NCBI RefSeq assembly: GCF_000744705.1
Contig: NZ_JQML01000001.1
Coordinates: forward strand, 3,668,017 to 3,732,016
Length of the DNA: 64,000 bases
From: Streptacidiphilus albus JL83
GTDB lineage: Bacteria; Actinomycetota; Actinomycetes; Streptomycetales; Streptomycetaceae
Reading direction: 5' to 3'
The notes beneath the pieces were generated by a model. That model did not search any database. It was not told where the DNA came from and saw only the letters and a list, made by a program, of their open reading frames with translations. The position numbers and the translations under genes are program-made. Each line of letters begins with the position of its first letter. Within the stretch, counting starts at the first letter, position 1. Shown here piece by piece: positions 57,069 to 64,000 of this stretch.

Positions 57069-58367
57069 TCAGACCAGGGCCGGAATCGGCAGGTCGTCGT
57101 CGCCGTCTTCATCGTCGTTCTCGTCGTTGCCGTTGAGGGCGTTGCCCATGGCCTCGATCGCGTCCCGCTGGAGGCGGGGGCGGACGTGGGCGTATACGTC
57201 GGCGGTGATGTGGATCTGGGAGTGTCCGAGCAAATCCTTGATCGTGACCAGGTCGACGCCCTGCTCCAGCAGTAGGGTCGCGCAGGTGTGTCTGAGGTCG
57301 TGGAAGCGGACTCTGCGGATTCCGGCCTGGTCGCACAGCCGGTGGAAGGCGCGGCTGATGCTGGGGCCGTCCAGGGGGTTGCCGCAGGTGTTGGTGAACA
57401 CCAGGTCGAGCCGAGGCCGCTCATCCCCGAGCGCGGCGTGTTCCGCCTGCTGGCGGACGTGGTGAGCCCGCAGAGAGGTGATGCACTCGCCCGGCAGGGC
57501 GATGCGGCGCTTGGAGGACTCGGTCTTGGGCAGGTAGAACGCGAACTCCCCGGTGGGGCTGCGTTGCAGGGTCTGGCGGATGCTCATGGCCCGCTGCTCC
57601 AGGTCGAGGTCTGACCAGCGCAGGCCGAGGGCTTCGCCCTTGCGTAGTCCGGTGCGTAGGGCGAGTTCGACCAGCACGCCCAGTTGGGTGCCCCGGCCAG
57701 CATTCAGGAGCCGTCGGGCTTCGGAGCCGGTGAGGGGTTCGAAGGGTTTGGATCGGGTGTCGCCGAGGCGGACGGAGGTGGCGACGTTGCGGGGCAGTTC
57801 GTCCTCGCGGACCGCGTGGGCCAGGGCGGAGGACAGGATGCCGCGCAGGTACTGCAGGGTGGCAGGAGCGACTCGCTTTTCGCAGCAGTGGCCGATCGCG
57901 CAGCAGCGTGGCCGGGCCCGGCCGCGCGGGGCGTTCGGGTCGCGGGCGGCGTCCCAGCCCTGGGTGCAGCACTGGCAGGCGGTGCGGACCCGGTGCAGCC
58001 AGATGCGCACGTCCTTGGGGGTCAGTGCGGCGATTCTCTTGCCGCCGATGCCGGGGATGATGAAGGACTTCAGGTAGTGGGAGTAGGTGGCGTAGGTGGT
58101 GGGTCGCAGTTTGTGGGCGGCGACGGTCTCCATCCATCCGGTCAGGTAGTCCGCGACGGTGGTGGTGGCGTCGGCGGCGACGGGCATGCCCTTGTTCGAG
58201 TCGGCGATCTTCTCGATGAGCTTGTCCATCGCCTCTTTGCGGGTGGCGCCGTAGACCCGGGTGCGCCGGGAGGTGCCGTCGGCGACCAGGACGTAGCCGG
58301 CGGCCTCCCAGCGTCCGTCCTTGCGCTGGTAGACGGTGCCCTCGCCGTTGGATCTCTGCTTGGCCAT
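57069..58367 (-). CDS. int: Tyrosine integrase of AICE B with cysteine-rich insert
   Basis: 432 residues, homologous along its length to integrase A. Catalytic residues: Arg in RTGLRKGE, HDLRHTCA, LGHSQIH and Tyr in DVYAHVR. Cysteines 131, 133, 134, 155, 156, 161 and 162 repeat the CxCC...CC-x4-CC pattern with a longer Arg-rich loop. The C-terminal tail is acidic. It overlaps xis by one base. Confidence 0.93.
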   Translation of the reverse strand: MAKQRSNGEGTVYQRKDGRWEAAGYVLVADGTSRRTRVYGATRKEAMDKLIEKIADSNKGMPVAADATTTVADYLTGWMETVAAHKLRPTTYATYSHYLKSFIIPGIGGKRIAALTPKDVRIWLHRVRTACQCCTQGWDAARDPNAPRGRARPRCCAIGHCCEKRVAPATLQYLRGILSSALAHAVREDELPRNVATSVRLGDTRSKPFEPLTGSEARRLLNAGRGTQLGVLVELALRTGLRKGEALGLRWSDLDLEQRAMSIRQTLQRSPTGEFAFYLPKTESSKRRIALPGECITSLRAHHVRQQAEHAALGDERPRLDLVFTNTCGNPLDGPSISRAFHRLCDQAGIRRVRFHDLRHTCATLLLEQGVDLVTIKDLLGHSQIHITADVYAHVRPRLQRDAIEAMGNALNGNDENDDEDGDDDLPIPALV

Positions 58368-58552
58368 CAGGCGCCCCCGCCGATGAGCGCGGAGAGGTAG
58401 GCGGCGAGCGCGGAGGCGGGGATGCGCCGGGAGCGGCCGATGGTCACCGAGGTGAGCTGACGGGAGCGGATCAGCTGGTAGACGGTGTGCCGGGACACCT
58501 GCATGCGCTCCATCACATCCGGGACAGTGAGCAGGTCAGGGGTGATGGTCAT
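58367..58552 (-). CDS. xis: Excisionase of AICE B
   Basis: 61 residues: LTVPDVMERMQVSRHTVYQL, then VTIGRSRRIPASALAAYL. Same fold and length as the excisionase of AICE A. ATGA overlap with repSA upstream. Confidence 0.88.
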   Translation of the reverse strand: MTITPDLLTVPDVMERMQVSRHTVYQLIRSRQLTSVTIGRSRRIPASALAAYLSALIGGGA

Positions 58553-60009
58553 CGCCCACCCCCGGCCGATGCGGCCGCTGGCTCCTGGGAGACTTGGCCC
58601 GGTGGCGCTGGGGTGGGGGTGTCGGGTAGCGGGCCGCGTCCGGCGTAGTGCCAGTCGTTGACCACCACGAGGTCTGCGCTTGAAGGGAGTCCGAGGGCCT
58701 GGTCGCGCTGGGCGGCCGTGTAGGCGGCGCGCTCGTCGCGCAGGGCGCCGAAGGTGGTGGAATAGGAGCGTGACTTGGTGGCGAAGTGGCCGCGGAATCC
58801 GAAGGTGTGTGCCCATCGCCGCAAGCGCAGGCCCGCCAGCTCCTCGCGCCCGCCGAGCTTCCAGCAGGTCCGCACCAGCGTCAGCGCATGGTTACTGAGC
58901 CCGAGTGCGGCCCAGGTGGTGGATCGTCCGAGGCCGTGGCAGTCGGGGCAGGGCCGCTGCAGTTTCCCCGGTTCGGTGGGCTTGACCTGCAAGCCCTGTC
59001 CGTCGCAGGTCCGGCAGGGCAGTGGGCGAAGGTCCGCGATGCCGGAGGCTTCGGTGCCCTTGGTGGCGTACTTGGCCACGTAGCGGGCAACCACCGCATC
59101 CGACAAGGCGGAGTCGTCGTCATCGGAGGAGCCGATCGTGCGGATGTCGAGCTGCCGCCCCCAGCGCAGGGTCCGGAAGGACATCGCACCAGGGGAAGGT
59201 GTCGTAACTGTCGTTCGCTTGGCGGCAGTTCGCACCGATCGGGTGAGGAGTGCGGTCGTCATCCGAGCGGGTGCCGTGGACCCCGGGCCGTTGGCGCCGT
59301 CCAGGCGGATCACCGCGTGGAAGTGGACGACGCCGCGCGTCTGGTATTCGGCGACCTTCGCGAAGGCAACCGTGGTGACGGTGCGCAGGTCGCGCCGTTC
59401 GATGCCCGCCAGGTCGGCAAGCGTGCGGCGGGTCTCGGTAGTGAAGCGCGACCACAGCGCCCCGGCGTACGCGTTGAACAGGACGTGCCCGGTGTAGTCG
59501 TAGGTGCCCGGATCCAGCGGGGTGCCGATCAGCGGATCGCCGACCGGATGCCAGGTGTGGCAGTCGGGTCCGGTGCGGCGCGGGCCGCAGGGGCGGGGGT
59601 TGCCGTTCTTGGCCGGGCCCAGGTGAACCGGGCCGAAGGAGGGTGCGGTCAGGGTGACGAAGATCCTGGGGTGGGCGGCGACGGTCGGGGTGGTGTTCTT
59701 GCCGCCGCGCAGGCCGGCGGCGATCAGGTGGTAGGCGTCGTACTTGTAGAGCGTCGAGCAGGACGGGCACACGGTGTGGCGGCGGTTGCCGCACGGCACG
59801 GTGATCATCGAGTTCGGCTGGTGGGCGGAGTGGAAATCGTGCACGATCTCGCCGGTCGCCCGGTGGACCAGGGTGCGCGAGCCGACCAGCCGGATCGGGC
59901 GGGTACACGTGGAGCGGGTCAGCTCGTGGCCCGCGAGCACGCGGGCGAGATCGGTCGCGGCGGCGGGTATGGGGGTGATCCGGGGATCGGTGGGGCTGGG
60001 GAATGTCAT
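58549..60009 (-). CDS. repSA: Replication initiator RepSA of AICE B
   Basis: 486 residues from ATG 60009 (a start at 60117 would add 36). GVVHFHAVIRLDG carries the His-x-His metal motif, and VARYVAKYATKGTE the Tyr-Lys region. Unlike RepSA of AICE A, it has a four-Cys insert CRTCDGQG...CPDCHGLG just after that region, in DnaJ zinc-finger style. N-terminal CGNRRHTVCPSCSTLY matches the other copy. Confidence 0.88.
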   Translation of the reverse strand: MTFPSPTDPRITPIPAAATDLARVLAGHELTRSTCTRPIRLVGSRTLVHRATGEIVHDFHSAHQPNSMITVPCGNRRHTVCPSCSTLYKYDAYHLIAAGLRGGKNTTPTVAAHPRIFVTLTAPSFGPVHLGPAKNGNPRPCGPRRTGPDCHTWHPVGDPLIGTPLDPGTYDYTGHVLFNAYAGALWSRFTTETRRTLADLAGIERRDLRTVTTVAFAKVAEYQTRGVVHFHAVIRLDGANGPGSTAPARMTTALLTRSVRTAAKRTTVTTPSPGAMSFRTLRWGRQLDIRTIGSSDDDDSALSDAVVARYVAKYATKGTEASGIADLRPLPCRTCDGQGLQVKPTEPGKLQRPCPDCHGLGRSTTWAALGLSNHALTLVRTCWKLGGREELAGLRLRRWAHTFGFRGHFATKSRSYSTTFGALRDERAAYTAAQRDQALGLPSSADLVVVNDWHYAGRGPLPDTPTPAPPGQVSQEPAAASAGGGR

Positions 60010-60113
60010 CCTGGTGGTGTCTCTCTCGTTGCATGTGAGGCGGAGGGACAGGCCCGGCAGACGGCGGCGGCTCAAGTTCTTGGCGGAATAGGCCGCCGCC
60101 GCTGCCGGGCGCG

Positions 60114-60353
60114 TCATCTCGGTGGTGTGGTCGATCCTGTGCCGTCCTCGGTGATCTGCCGCCCCAGGTACAGGGCAGCGTCCGACAGGCGGCGCAGGAA
60201 CCTTTCTGCGTCGGCGGGTCCGAACGGCAGGGTGATGTCGATCTGGTTGGTGCCGTCTCCGATCCGCAGGCGCGGACCGAGCAGACTGGTGGCGACCGGT
60301 TCGATCGCGGATTCGGCATCGACCATCAGGCCGACATGGAGCAGGCTCTTCAT
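60114..60353 (-). CDS. Small AICE B protein
   Basis: 79 residues after a good GGAGAGG site: MKSLLHVGLMVDAESAIEPV, then IDITLPFGPADAERFLRRLS. Not recognised. It lies between traB and repSA, where such elements keep small accessory genes. Confidence 0.6.
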   Translation of the reverse strand: MKSLLHVGLMVDAESAIEPVATSLLGPRLRIGDGTNQIDITLPFGPADAERFLRRLSDAALYLGRQITEDGTGSTTPPR

Positions 60354-60447
60354 CGGGCGGTCCTCTCCTTCGAGCAGGTTGTGGGCATGGGCGGGGTAGG
60401 GACCTGGCGCGGGAGGGTCCGCGCCGACCGGGAAACAGGCGACGGTC

Positions 60448-61779
60448 TCAGGCCGCCGTGGGGTGACCGGCCAGCAGTGCCAACGGGTCGGTGACCAGAT
60501 GGGCGGTGGCAGCGGCGATGCGTTCGGCGTCCTGGTCGGCCACGTAGGGGGTGCGGACCAGGGTGAAGCCGGGGCGGCCCTCGGCGACCATCGAGGCCAC
60601 CCCGATGTAAGCGGCGTCCTGCAGCCGGCGCGGATGCGCGTGCGGGTGCTCGGAAATGTCCGAGCCCAGCGCGGCCGTGGCCGCCTCCGAGGTGCGCTGG
60701 GCGAACGAGATCGCGACCTGGCAGTTGTCACGGATCTTGGTGGGGATCGCATCCCCGGTCGCCTTCTGCGTGGCCAGGACGACCTGGATGCCCACGTTGC
60801 GGCCCTTGCGGACCAACTCCTCCACCAGGCGCACGATCTCCCGCGCCAAAGCGTCGCGGCGCTTGGACTGCGCGTCGCCGCCCTTGGACTCGTTGAAGAA
60901 GGTGTGCGCCTCATCGACCACCACCACGACGAGCGGCCAGGTGGCGGACGGGCCCAGGTGCCACATGTTCTTCACCCCCAGCGCCGAGCGGATCGCCTTC
61001 TGGCGCTGCGTCATCAACCGGTGGATGGTGGCCAGGATGTCGGAGACCTGTTCCAGGTCGTCCTTGGCGTGCAGCCAGGCGCGGGCGAACAGTTCGTCGT
61101 AGTCCGGGCCGCCCTTGCCGTCGATCAGCACGAACTGCACCGCCGGCGACGGCGCGAGAGCGCAGAACCGGGCGTTGAGCAGCGAGGTCTTGCCGTACCC
61201 GGCAAGGCCCGCCACCACGACCCCCGAGACGCCCGAGGAGCGGAGCGTCACCGGCTGCCCGTCCGCGTCGATCCCCGGCACCCACAGCAACGGATCACCC
61301 TCCCCCGCAGCCTGCTCGGTGAAGGTGGTGGGCTGGGTGAGCGGGTCCCGCAGCAAGGCCCTGATCCGGACCACGCCGGGCCGGTGCTGCTCGACCCGCA
61401 CCAGCGGGACGCGCCAGGCATTGGCCAGATGGTCGGCGGCAGCCTCGAACTCCTCCACCCCCAGGCGGCCGACGGTGTAGGCGTCGATCCGCACACCCCA
61501 GGTCTCGCGATGGACACGGATCGCCGGGACCAGCGTCCGCCTGCCCGAGCCCGGCGTTCCCACCGGAGCATGCGGTTTGATCGGCTCGGTATGGGCCAGA
61601 CCCACCCGCATCGCGGTACGCCGCCAGGTGCGGCGGATACGCCATGCCGCGCGGATCACCGGGCGCTGGTCAGAGGCTGCGAGCAGGTAGCGCATGCCGC
61701 GCGTGGTGCTCAGCGTGATCACCGAGCAGACGGGGACGGCGGCGAGGGTCAGGGCGGTGCTGGTGAAGTCTGCTGTCAT
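60448..61779 (-). CDS. FtsK/SpoIIIE-type DNA translocase, TraB/TraSA-like
   Basis: 443 residues. A short hydrophobic N-terminus (about 5-25) would anchor it to the membrane. Walker A is GLAGYGKTS, Walker B VVVVVDEAH, and the FtsK block VLATQKATGDAIPTKIRDNC is present. In streptomycete elements this hexameric pump moves double-stranded DNA between hyphae without relaxase. AICE A lacks this gene. No spdB or pif-like gene is seen beside it. Confidence 0.85.
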   Translation of the reverse strand: MTADFTSTALTLAAVPVCSVITLSTTRGMRYLLAASDQRPVIRAAWRIRRTWRRTAMRVGLAHTEPIKPHAPVGTPGSGRRTLVPAIRVHRETWGVRIDAYTVGRLGVEEFEAAADHLANAWRVPLVRVEQHRPGVVRIRALLRDPLTQPTTFTEQAAGEGDPLLWVPGIDADGQPVTLRSSGVSGVVVAGLAGYGKTSLLNARFCALAPSPAVQFVLIDGKGGPDYDELFARAWLHAKDDLEQVSDILATIHRLMTQRQKAIRSALGVKNMWHLGPSATWPLVVVVVDEAHTFFNESKGGDAQSKRRDALAREIVRLVEELVRKGRNVGIQVVLATQKATGDAIPTKIRDNCQVAISFAQRTSEAATAALGSDISEHPHAHPRRLQDAAYIGVASMVAEGRPGFTLVRTPYVADQDAERIAAATAHLVTDPLALLAGHPTAA

Positions 61780-62096
61780 CCCTTCACCGCCGTCAGGGCC
61801 TGGGCGCGGAATATCTGCCAGGTGCGGCCGTTCTTCTCCCCCGTCAGGAACAGCAGGCCGGTGGCCTTGACCAGCGCGCCCATCGTGAGCCCGGCCGGAA
61901 CACCGGGCTGCGGCAGCGAGACCCGCATCAACTGCGGAGCACCGCCCTCCACGGGCAGGGCCAGCGACACCTCGGCGAGCGGGGCGCCGGTGTCGCGGTC
62001 GGTGGCGACGACACCGTTGGCCCGGTCCTTGAACTGCGGCGCGGGCTCGCCCAGCACCAGCAGTGGACGGGCGGTGTCGATCGGAAGTACAAGCAT
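61776..62096 (-). CDS. SCO3933 family regulatory protein
   Basis: 106 residues: MLVLPIDTARPLLVLGEPAP, then VVATDRDTGAPLAEVSLALP. This matches the small proteins encoded just upstream of tra genes in AICEs. ATGA overlap with the traB-like gene; start chosen at the ATG after GGAGATC. Confidence 0.7.
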   Translation of the reverse strand: MLVLPIDTARPLLVLGEPAPQFKDRANGVVATDRDTGAPLAEVSLALPVEGGAPQLMRVSLPQPGVPAGLTMGALVKATGLLFLTGEKNGRTWQIFRAQALTAVKG

Positions 62097-62211
62097 GGTG
62101 ATCTCCAGTGGATGATCTAGGGAGTATGTGGATGACAGCCTACACGTGCAGGTTGGGGTGTCAATCATGATTGTGCTGCCCGATCCGCCTAGCTTCGCTA
62201 CCCTGGACCCC
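62097..62211. promoter_or_regulatory. Divergent gntR-transfer operon promoter
   Basis: An AT-richer spacer with the palindromic CAATCATGATTG (62162-62173) and CTACACGTGCAGG nearby, candidates for the GntR operator. Confidence 0.45.
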
Positions 62212-62718
62212 ATGACCTACGGAGCCGATGAGAACCGCCCCCTGTACCAACAGGTGGTCGACGACATCCAGGACCAGATCGCCGGCGGCCAGCTCGGCCC
62301 CGACGACAAGGTCCCCTCCGCCAAGGTCATCTCCGAGACCTACGGCATCGCCAACATGACCGCCCAGCGCGCTCTGCGCGAACTGCAGAACCTCGGCATC
62401 ACCTACGGCCAGGCCGGACGCGGCAGCTTCGTCCGACCTGAAGCCGCCCTCCGCCTGGCCACCAACGCCCGCGCCATCACCAACGACGCCGACTACCGCG
62501 CCACGATGGCCGAGTTCAGACAGGGTGCCGACAAGGCCAACGCCAACCTGGACGAAGCCCTCGCCACTGGCGATGTCACGCGGATCATCGACGCCAGGAC
62601 AGCCGTCGAGCACTACTGGAACATCAGCGCCCCACAAGTGCGCGAGCTCGCGCGCTACACGCAGCGCGTCAAGCAGGCCGGCCGCAACGTCGAAGACATC
62701 TACACCAGCGACAGCTGA
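62212..62718 (+). CDS. GntR family regulator of AICE B (KorSA-like)
   Basis: 168 residues from the ATG at 62212. Winged helix at about 8-75 (LYQQVVDDIQDQIAGGQLGP, YGIANMTAQRALRELQNLGI). The C-terminal part is helical. Divergent from the transfer operon, which it probably represses. Confidence 0.83.
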   Translation: MTYGADENRPLYQQVVDDIQDQIAGGQLGPDDKVPSAKVISETYGIANMTAQRALRELQNLGITYGQAGRGSFVRPEAALRLATNARAITNDADYRATMAEFRQGADKANANLDEALATGDVTRIIDARTAVEHYWNISAPQVRELARYTQRVKQAGRNVEDIYTSDS

Positions 62719-63044
62719 CCGAACGCACGAGCACAGCGTGGCAGCGAGCTGAAACTTTCCCTACAAGGATTCAAGGCACTGCCCTGCGGGCAGCGCAGCC
62801 CACCCAACGGGCCGACGCCATCCTCCTGCCTCCGGCCCGGACGGCACCGGCCCGGAAGCAAGCCAAGCCCAACAGCCGCTTCCCGATCGGGCCACGCACT
62901 CCAGCCAGGCTCATACCGCAAGTCCAGCCATCGGGCGCTGCAGGAGTCCCACAAGTCCCTCGACCCTCTGACGGCAACGCCGACGGCAACGCGCCCGGAC
63001 ACGCAGGCACAGTTGCGACCAACTGAGCATGACAACGGAAAAGA
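62719..63044. other. Right end of AICE B and spacer to the barstar gene
   Basis: 326 bases without a gene. The right att repeat is at 62967-62993. GC content falls sharply after about 63010, where the toxin module begins. Confidence 0.5.
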
Positions 63045-63791
63045 TCAATTTGCAATGACCTCAATATGAAATTCTTGCATAATATCCAGAATCGAATTAA
63101 CGAAAGCATGACCCAGGGCATCGTTAGATGCATCGAAGCTACGCCACTCGATCCTAAGGGGAAGCTCTTGACCGCCCTCCGACGAGAGGCAATCTGCCAA
63201 CGCGTCGAGATTTGACCCAAAGTATCCACCCGGGCCGTTCATCGCCTCCCCCAAGGCACAATAGAATCCTGGCTTTGCAACCATCTTCAGACCGTCTAGA
63301 TAGACTACCTCGCCAGTCAGATAGCGAGCCGCACGGCGACGGGAAGCGAACCAGGAATTCTGGACAACGTGCAGCCAGGATTCAAGATCTCCCGTCGGCC
63401 GATCAAACCACTCACCCTGTAGAAGATCGACTCCCGACGCCCATCTCTGCCACACTCCAGCAGCTATTGGATATTCGCACAGGCCGCCAAAGAAACGATA
63501 TGTGGAGCTCGACGACCCGTCACCCATTAGTTCAATCCGTGACTCCCTGCGCTCGACTCGGCCAATGAAATATTCACCGATCTTCTCCTGCTGGCGGTTC
63601 AAGACCTCCAGGACTGCCGCCTCAGCCCTACGCCCTGCAGTACCTGCGTGATGCACTCCCAAGAAGTTGACTTCTGCAGGGCCCTCTTCGAATTCAACGA
63701 AGAAACCGCCTACGTCCTCCGCCTCGACGAGCACGTCCTGAGAGTCCTCGTCGACCAGCCTGTACATCGGAAAGCGTTCCTCAAGTTCCAC
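63045..63791 (-). CDS. Barstar-domain immunity protein
   Basis: 248 residues from GTG. The C-terminal 90 residues are a barstar fold: GYFGSNLDALADCL, then RIEWRSFDASNDALGHAFVN, and an Asp/Glu-rich helix. The N-terminal 150 residues are an extra domain I do not recognise. It should inhibit the barnase-like RNase encoded immediately upstream. Low GC content compared with AICE genes. Confidence 0.8.
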   Translation of the reverse strand: MELEERFPMYRLVDEDSQDVLVEAEDVGGFFVEFEEGPAEVNFLGVHHAGTAGRRAEAAVLEVLNRQQEKIGEYFIGRVERRESRIELMGDGSSSSTYRFFGGLCEYPIAAGVWQRWASGVDLLQGEWFDRPTGDLESWLHVVQNSWFASRRRAARYLTGEVVYLDGLKMVAKPGFYCALGEAMNGPGGYFGSNLDALADCLSSEGGQELPLRIEWRSFDASNDALGHAFVNSILDIMQEFHIEVIAN

Positions 63792-63829
63792 TGGCCAGCC
63801 GCCAATCAGCTATATTTATCCATATTGAT

Positions 63830-63868
63830 GAACTGGCGCGGCAATATAACACATTGCCGCGCCAGTTC
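63830..63868 (-). terminator. Strong hairpin between toxin and immunity genes
   Basis: Perfect 16-bp stem (63830-63845 / 63853-63868) with a 7-base loop. An AU-rich stretch follows on the minus strand. It could terminate or attenuate toxin transcription before barstar. Confidence 0.65.
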
Positions 63869-63885
63869 ATTCGGAATATTTAATT

Positions 63886-64000
63886 CTACCATCCAGAGTC
63901 GGGGAATTGTGGCGCACTAAACTTTTGGATCTTTTGATAATGCGTGCTCGTCCACCCAAATACCTGGTCACCATTGGGCAGCGTCTTCACTAGAATCCTG
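63886..64000 (-). CDS. C-terminal end of a barnase-like toxin (partial)
   Basis: 38 codons at the window edge: RILVKTLPNGDQVFGWTSTH, then YQKIQKF before the end. This resembles the last strand and catalytic His region of the barnase/microbial RNase family (HY...F). The following barstar gene supports it. The 5' part, presumably the full polymorphic-toxin gene, lies beyond the right edge. Confidence 0.65.
   Translation of the reverse strand, partial: RILVKTLPNGDQVFGWTSTHYQKIQKFSAPQFPDSGW

Larger units (their letters stand above)
52904..62993. mobile_element. AICE B, integrative conjugative element of about 10 kb
   Basis: Bounded by 27-bp imperfect direct repeats, 52904-52930 and 62967-62993 (each with two TGACGGCAACG-type units). 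Gene order from the left: HD-domain gene (split by IS1380), XRE regulator, ATP-binding protein, int, xis, repSA, small gene, traB-like, SCO3933-like gene, gntR. This matches the int-xis-rep-tra order of actinomycete integrative conjugative elements. Oriented opposite to AICE A; int sits about 4 kb inside its left end. Confidence 0.72.

Overview
The window is very GC-rich, has GTG starts and dense genes, and carries a streptomycete-type gene set (OxyR/AhpCD, DasR-like operator before a chitinase, PhoH-PIN, RepSA/TraB integrative elements). It most likely comes from a Streptomycetaceae chromosome (Streptomyces, Kitasatospora or Streptacidiphilus). No rRNA, tRNA or CRISPR array was recognised.

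Positions 1 to about 34.3 kb look like ordinary chromosome. In order: a translationally coupled glycosyltransferase / PIG-L deacetylase / MFS operon; pirin; a Septu-like defence pair (HNH + ATPase); divergent oxyR and ahpC-ahpD; an AI-2E-family permease; a secreted transglycosylase-like protein; PhoH-PIN ATPase; a cis-prenyltransferase; an aldo/keto reductase; a GH18 chitinase behind a DasR-type site; RidA divergent from a D-amino-acid deaminase and D-aminoacylase; a GH5-like secreted protein that lacks both catalytic glutamates; a membrane protein; an aminotransferase; a frameshifted small gene convergent with GTP-dependent PEP carboxykinase; hemolysin III; a drug exporter with its TetR regulator and a 30-bp palindromic operator; a second TetR with a long Ala-Gln repeat; an alpha/beta hydrolase; and a DUF255 thioredoxin-domain gene broken by a 20-bp AT-rich insertion inside its CHWC motif.

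From about 34.3 kb to the right edge the DNA is accessory. It opens with a small defence patch (a NucS-like nuclease and a second, different Septu-like pair), then a nest of insertion sequences (IS701, IS256, an IS701-like element with an amber codon, an IS630 remnant, and IS1380 further right).

The rest is an array of polymorphic-toxin modules on the minus strand: a barnase-like toxin end with barstar at the right edge, and two orphan modules (end of a HINT-type pre-toxin region + toxin + immunity protein + terminator). Two related integrative elements of the AICE type sit in the spacers between modules. AICE A (about 45410-51905) carries int, xis, repSA, a GntR regulator and an XRE regulator, but no recognisable transfer gene. 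AICE B (about 52904-62993) lies in the opposite orientation and carries int, xis, repSA, a TraB/FtsK-like translocase and a GntR regulator; its HD-domain gene is split by IS1380. Repeated TGCCGTCA/TGACGGCA motifs mark the putative att sites at all four element ends. The reading that module spacers serve as integration sites is my inference. The repeats, target duplications and reading frames it rests on are visible in the sequence.
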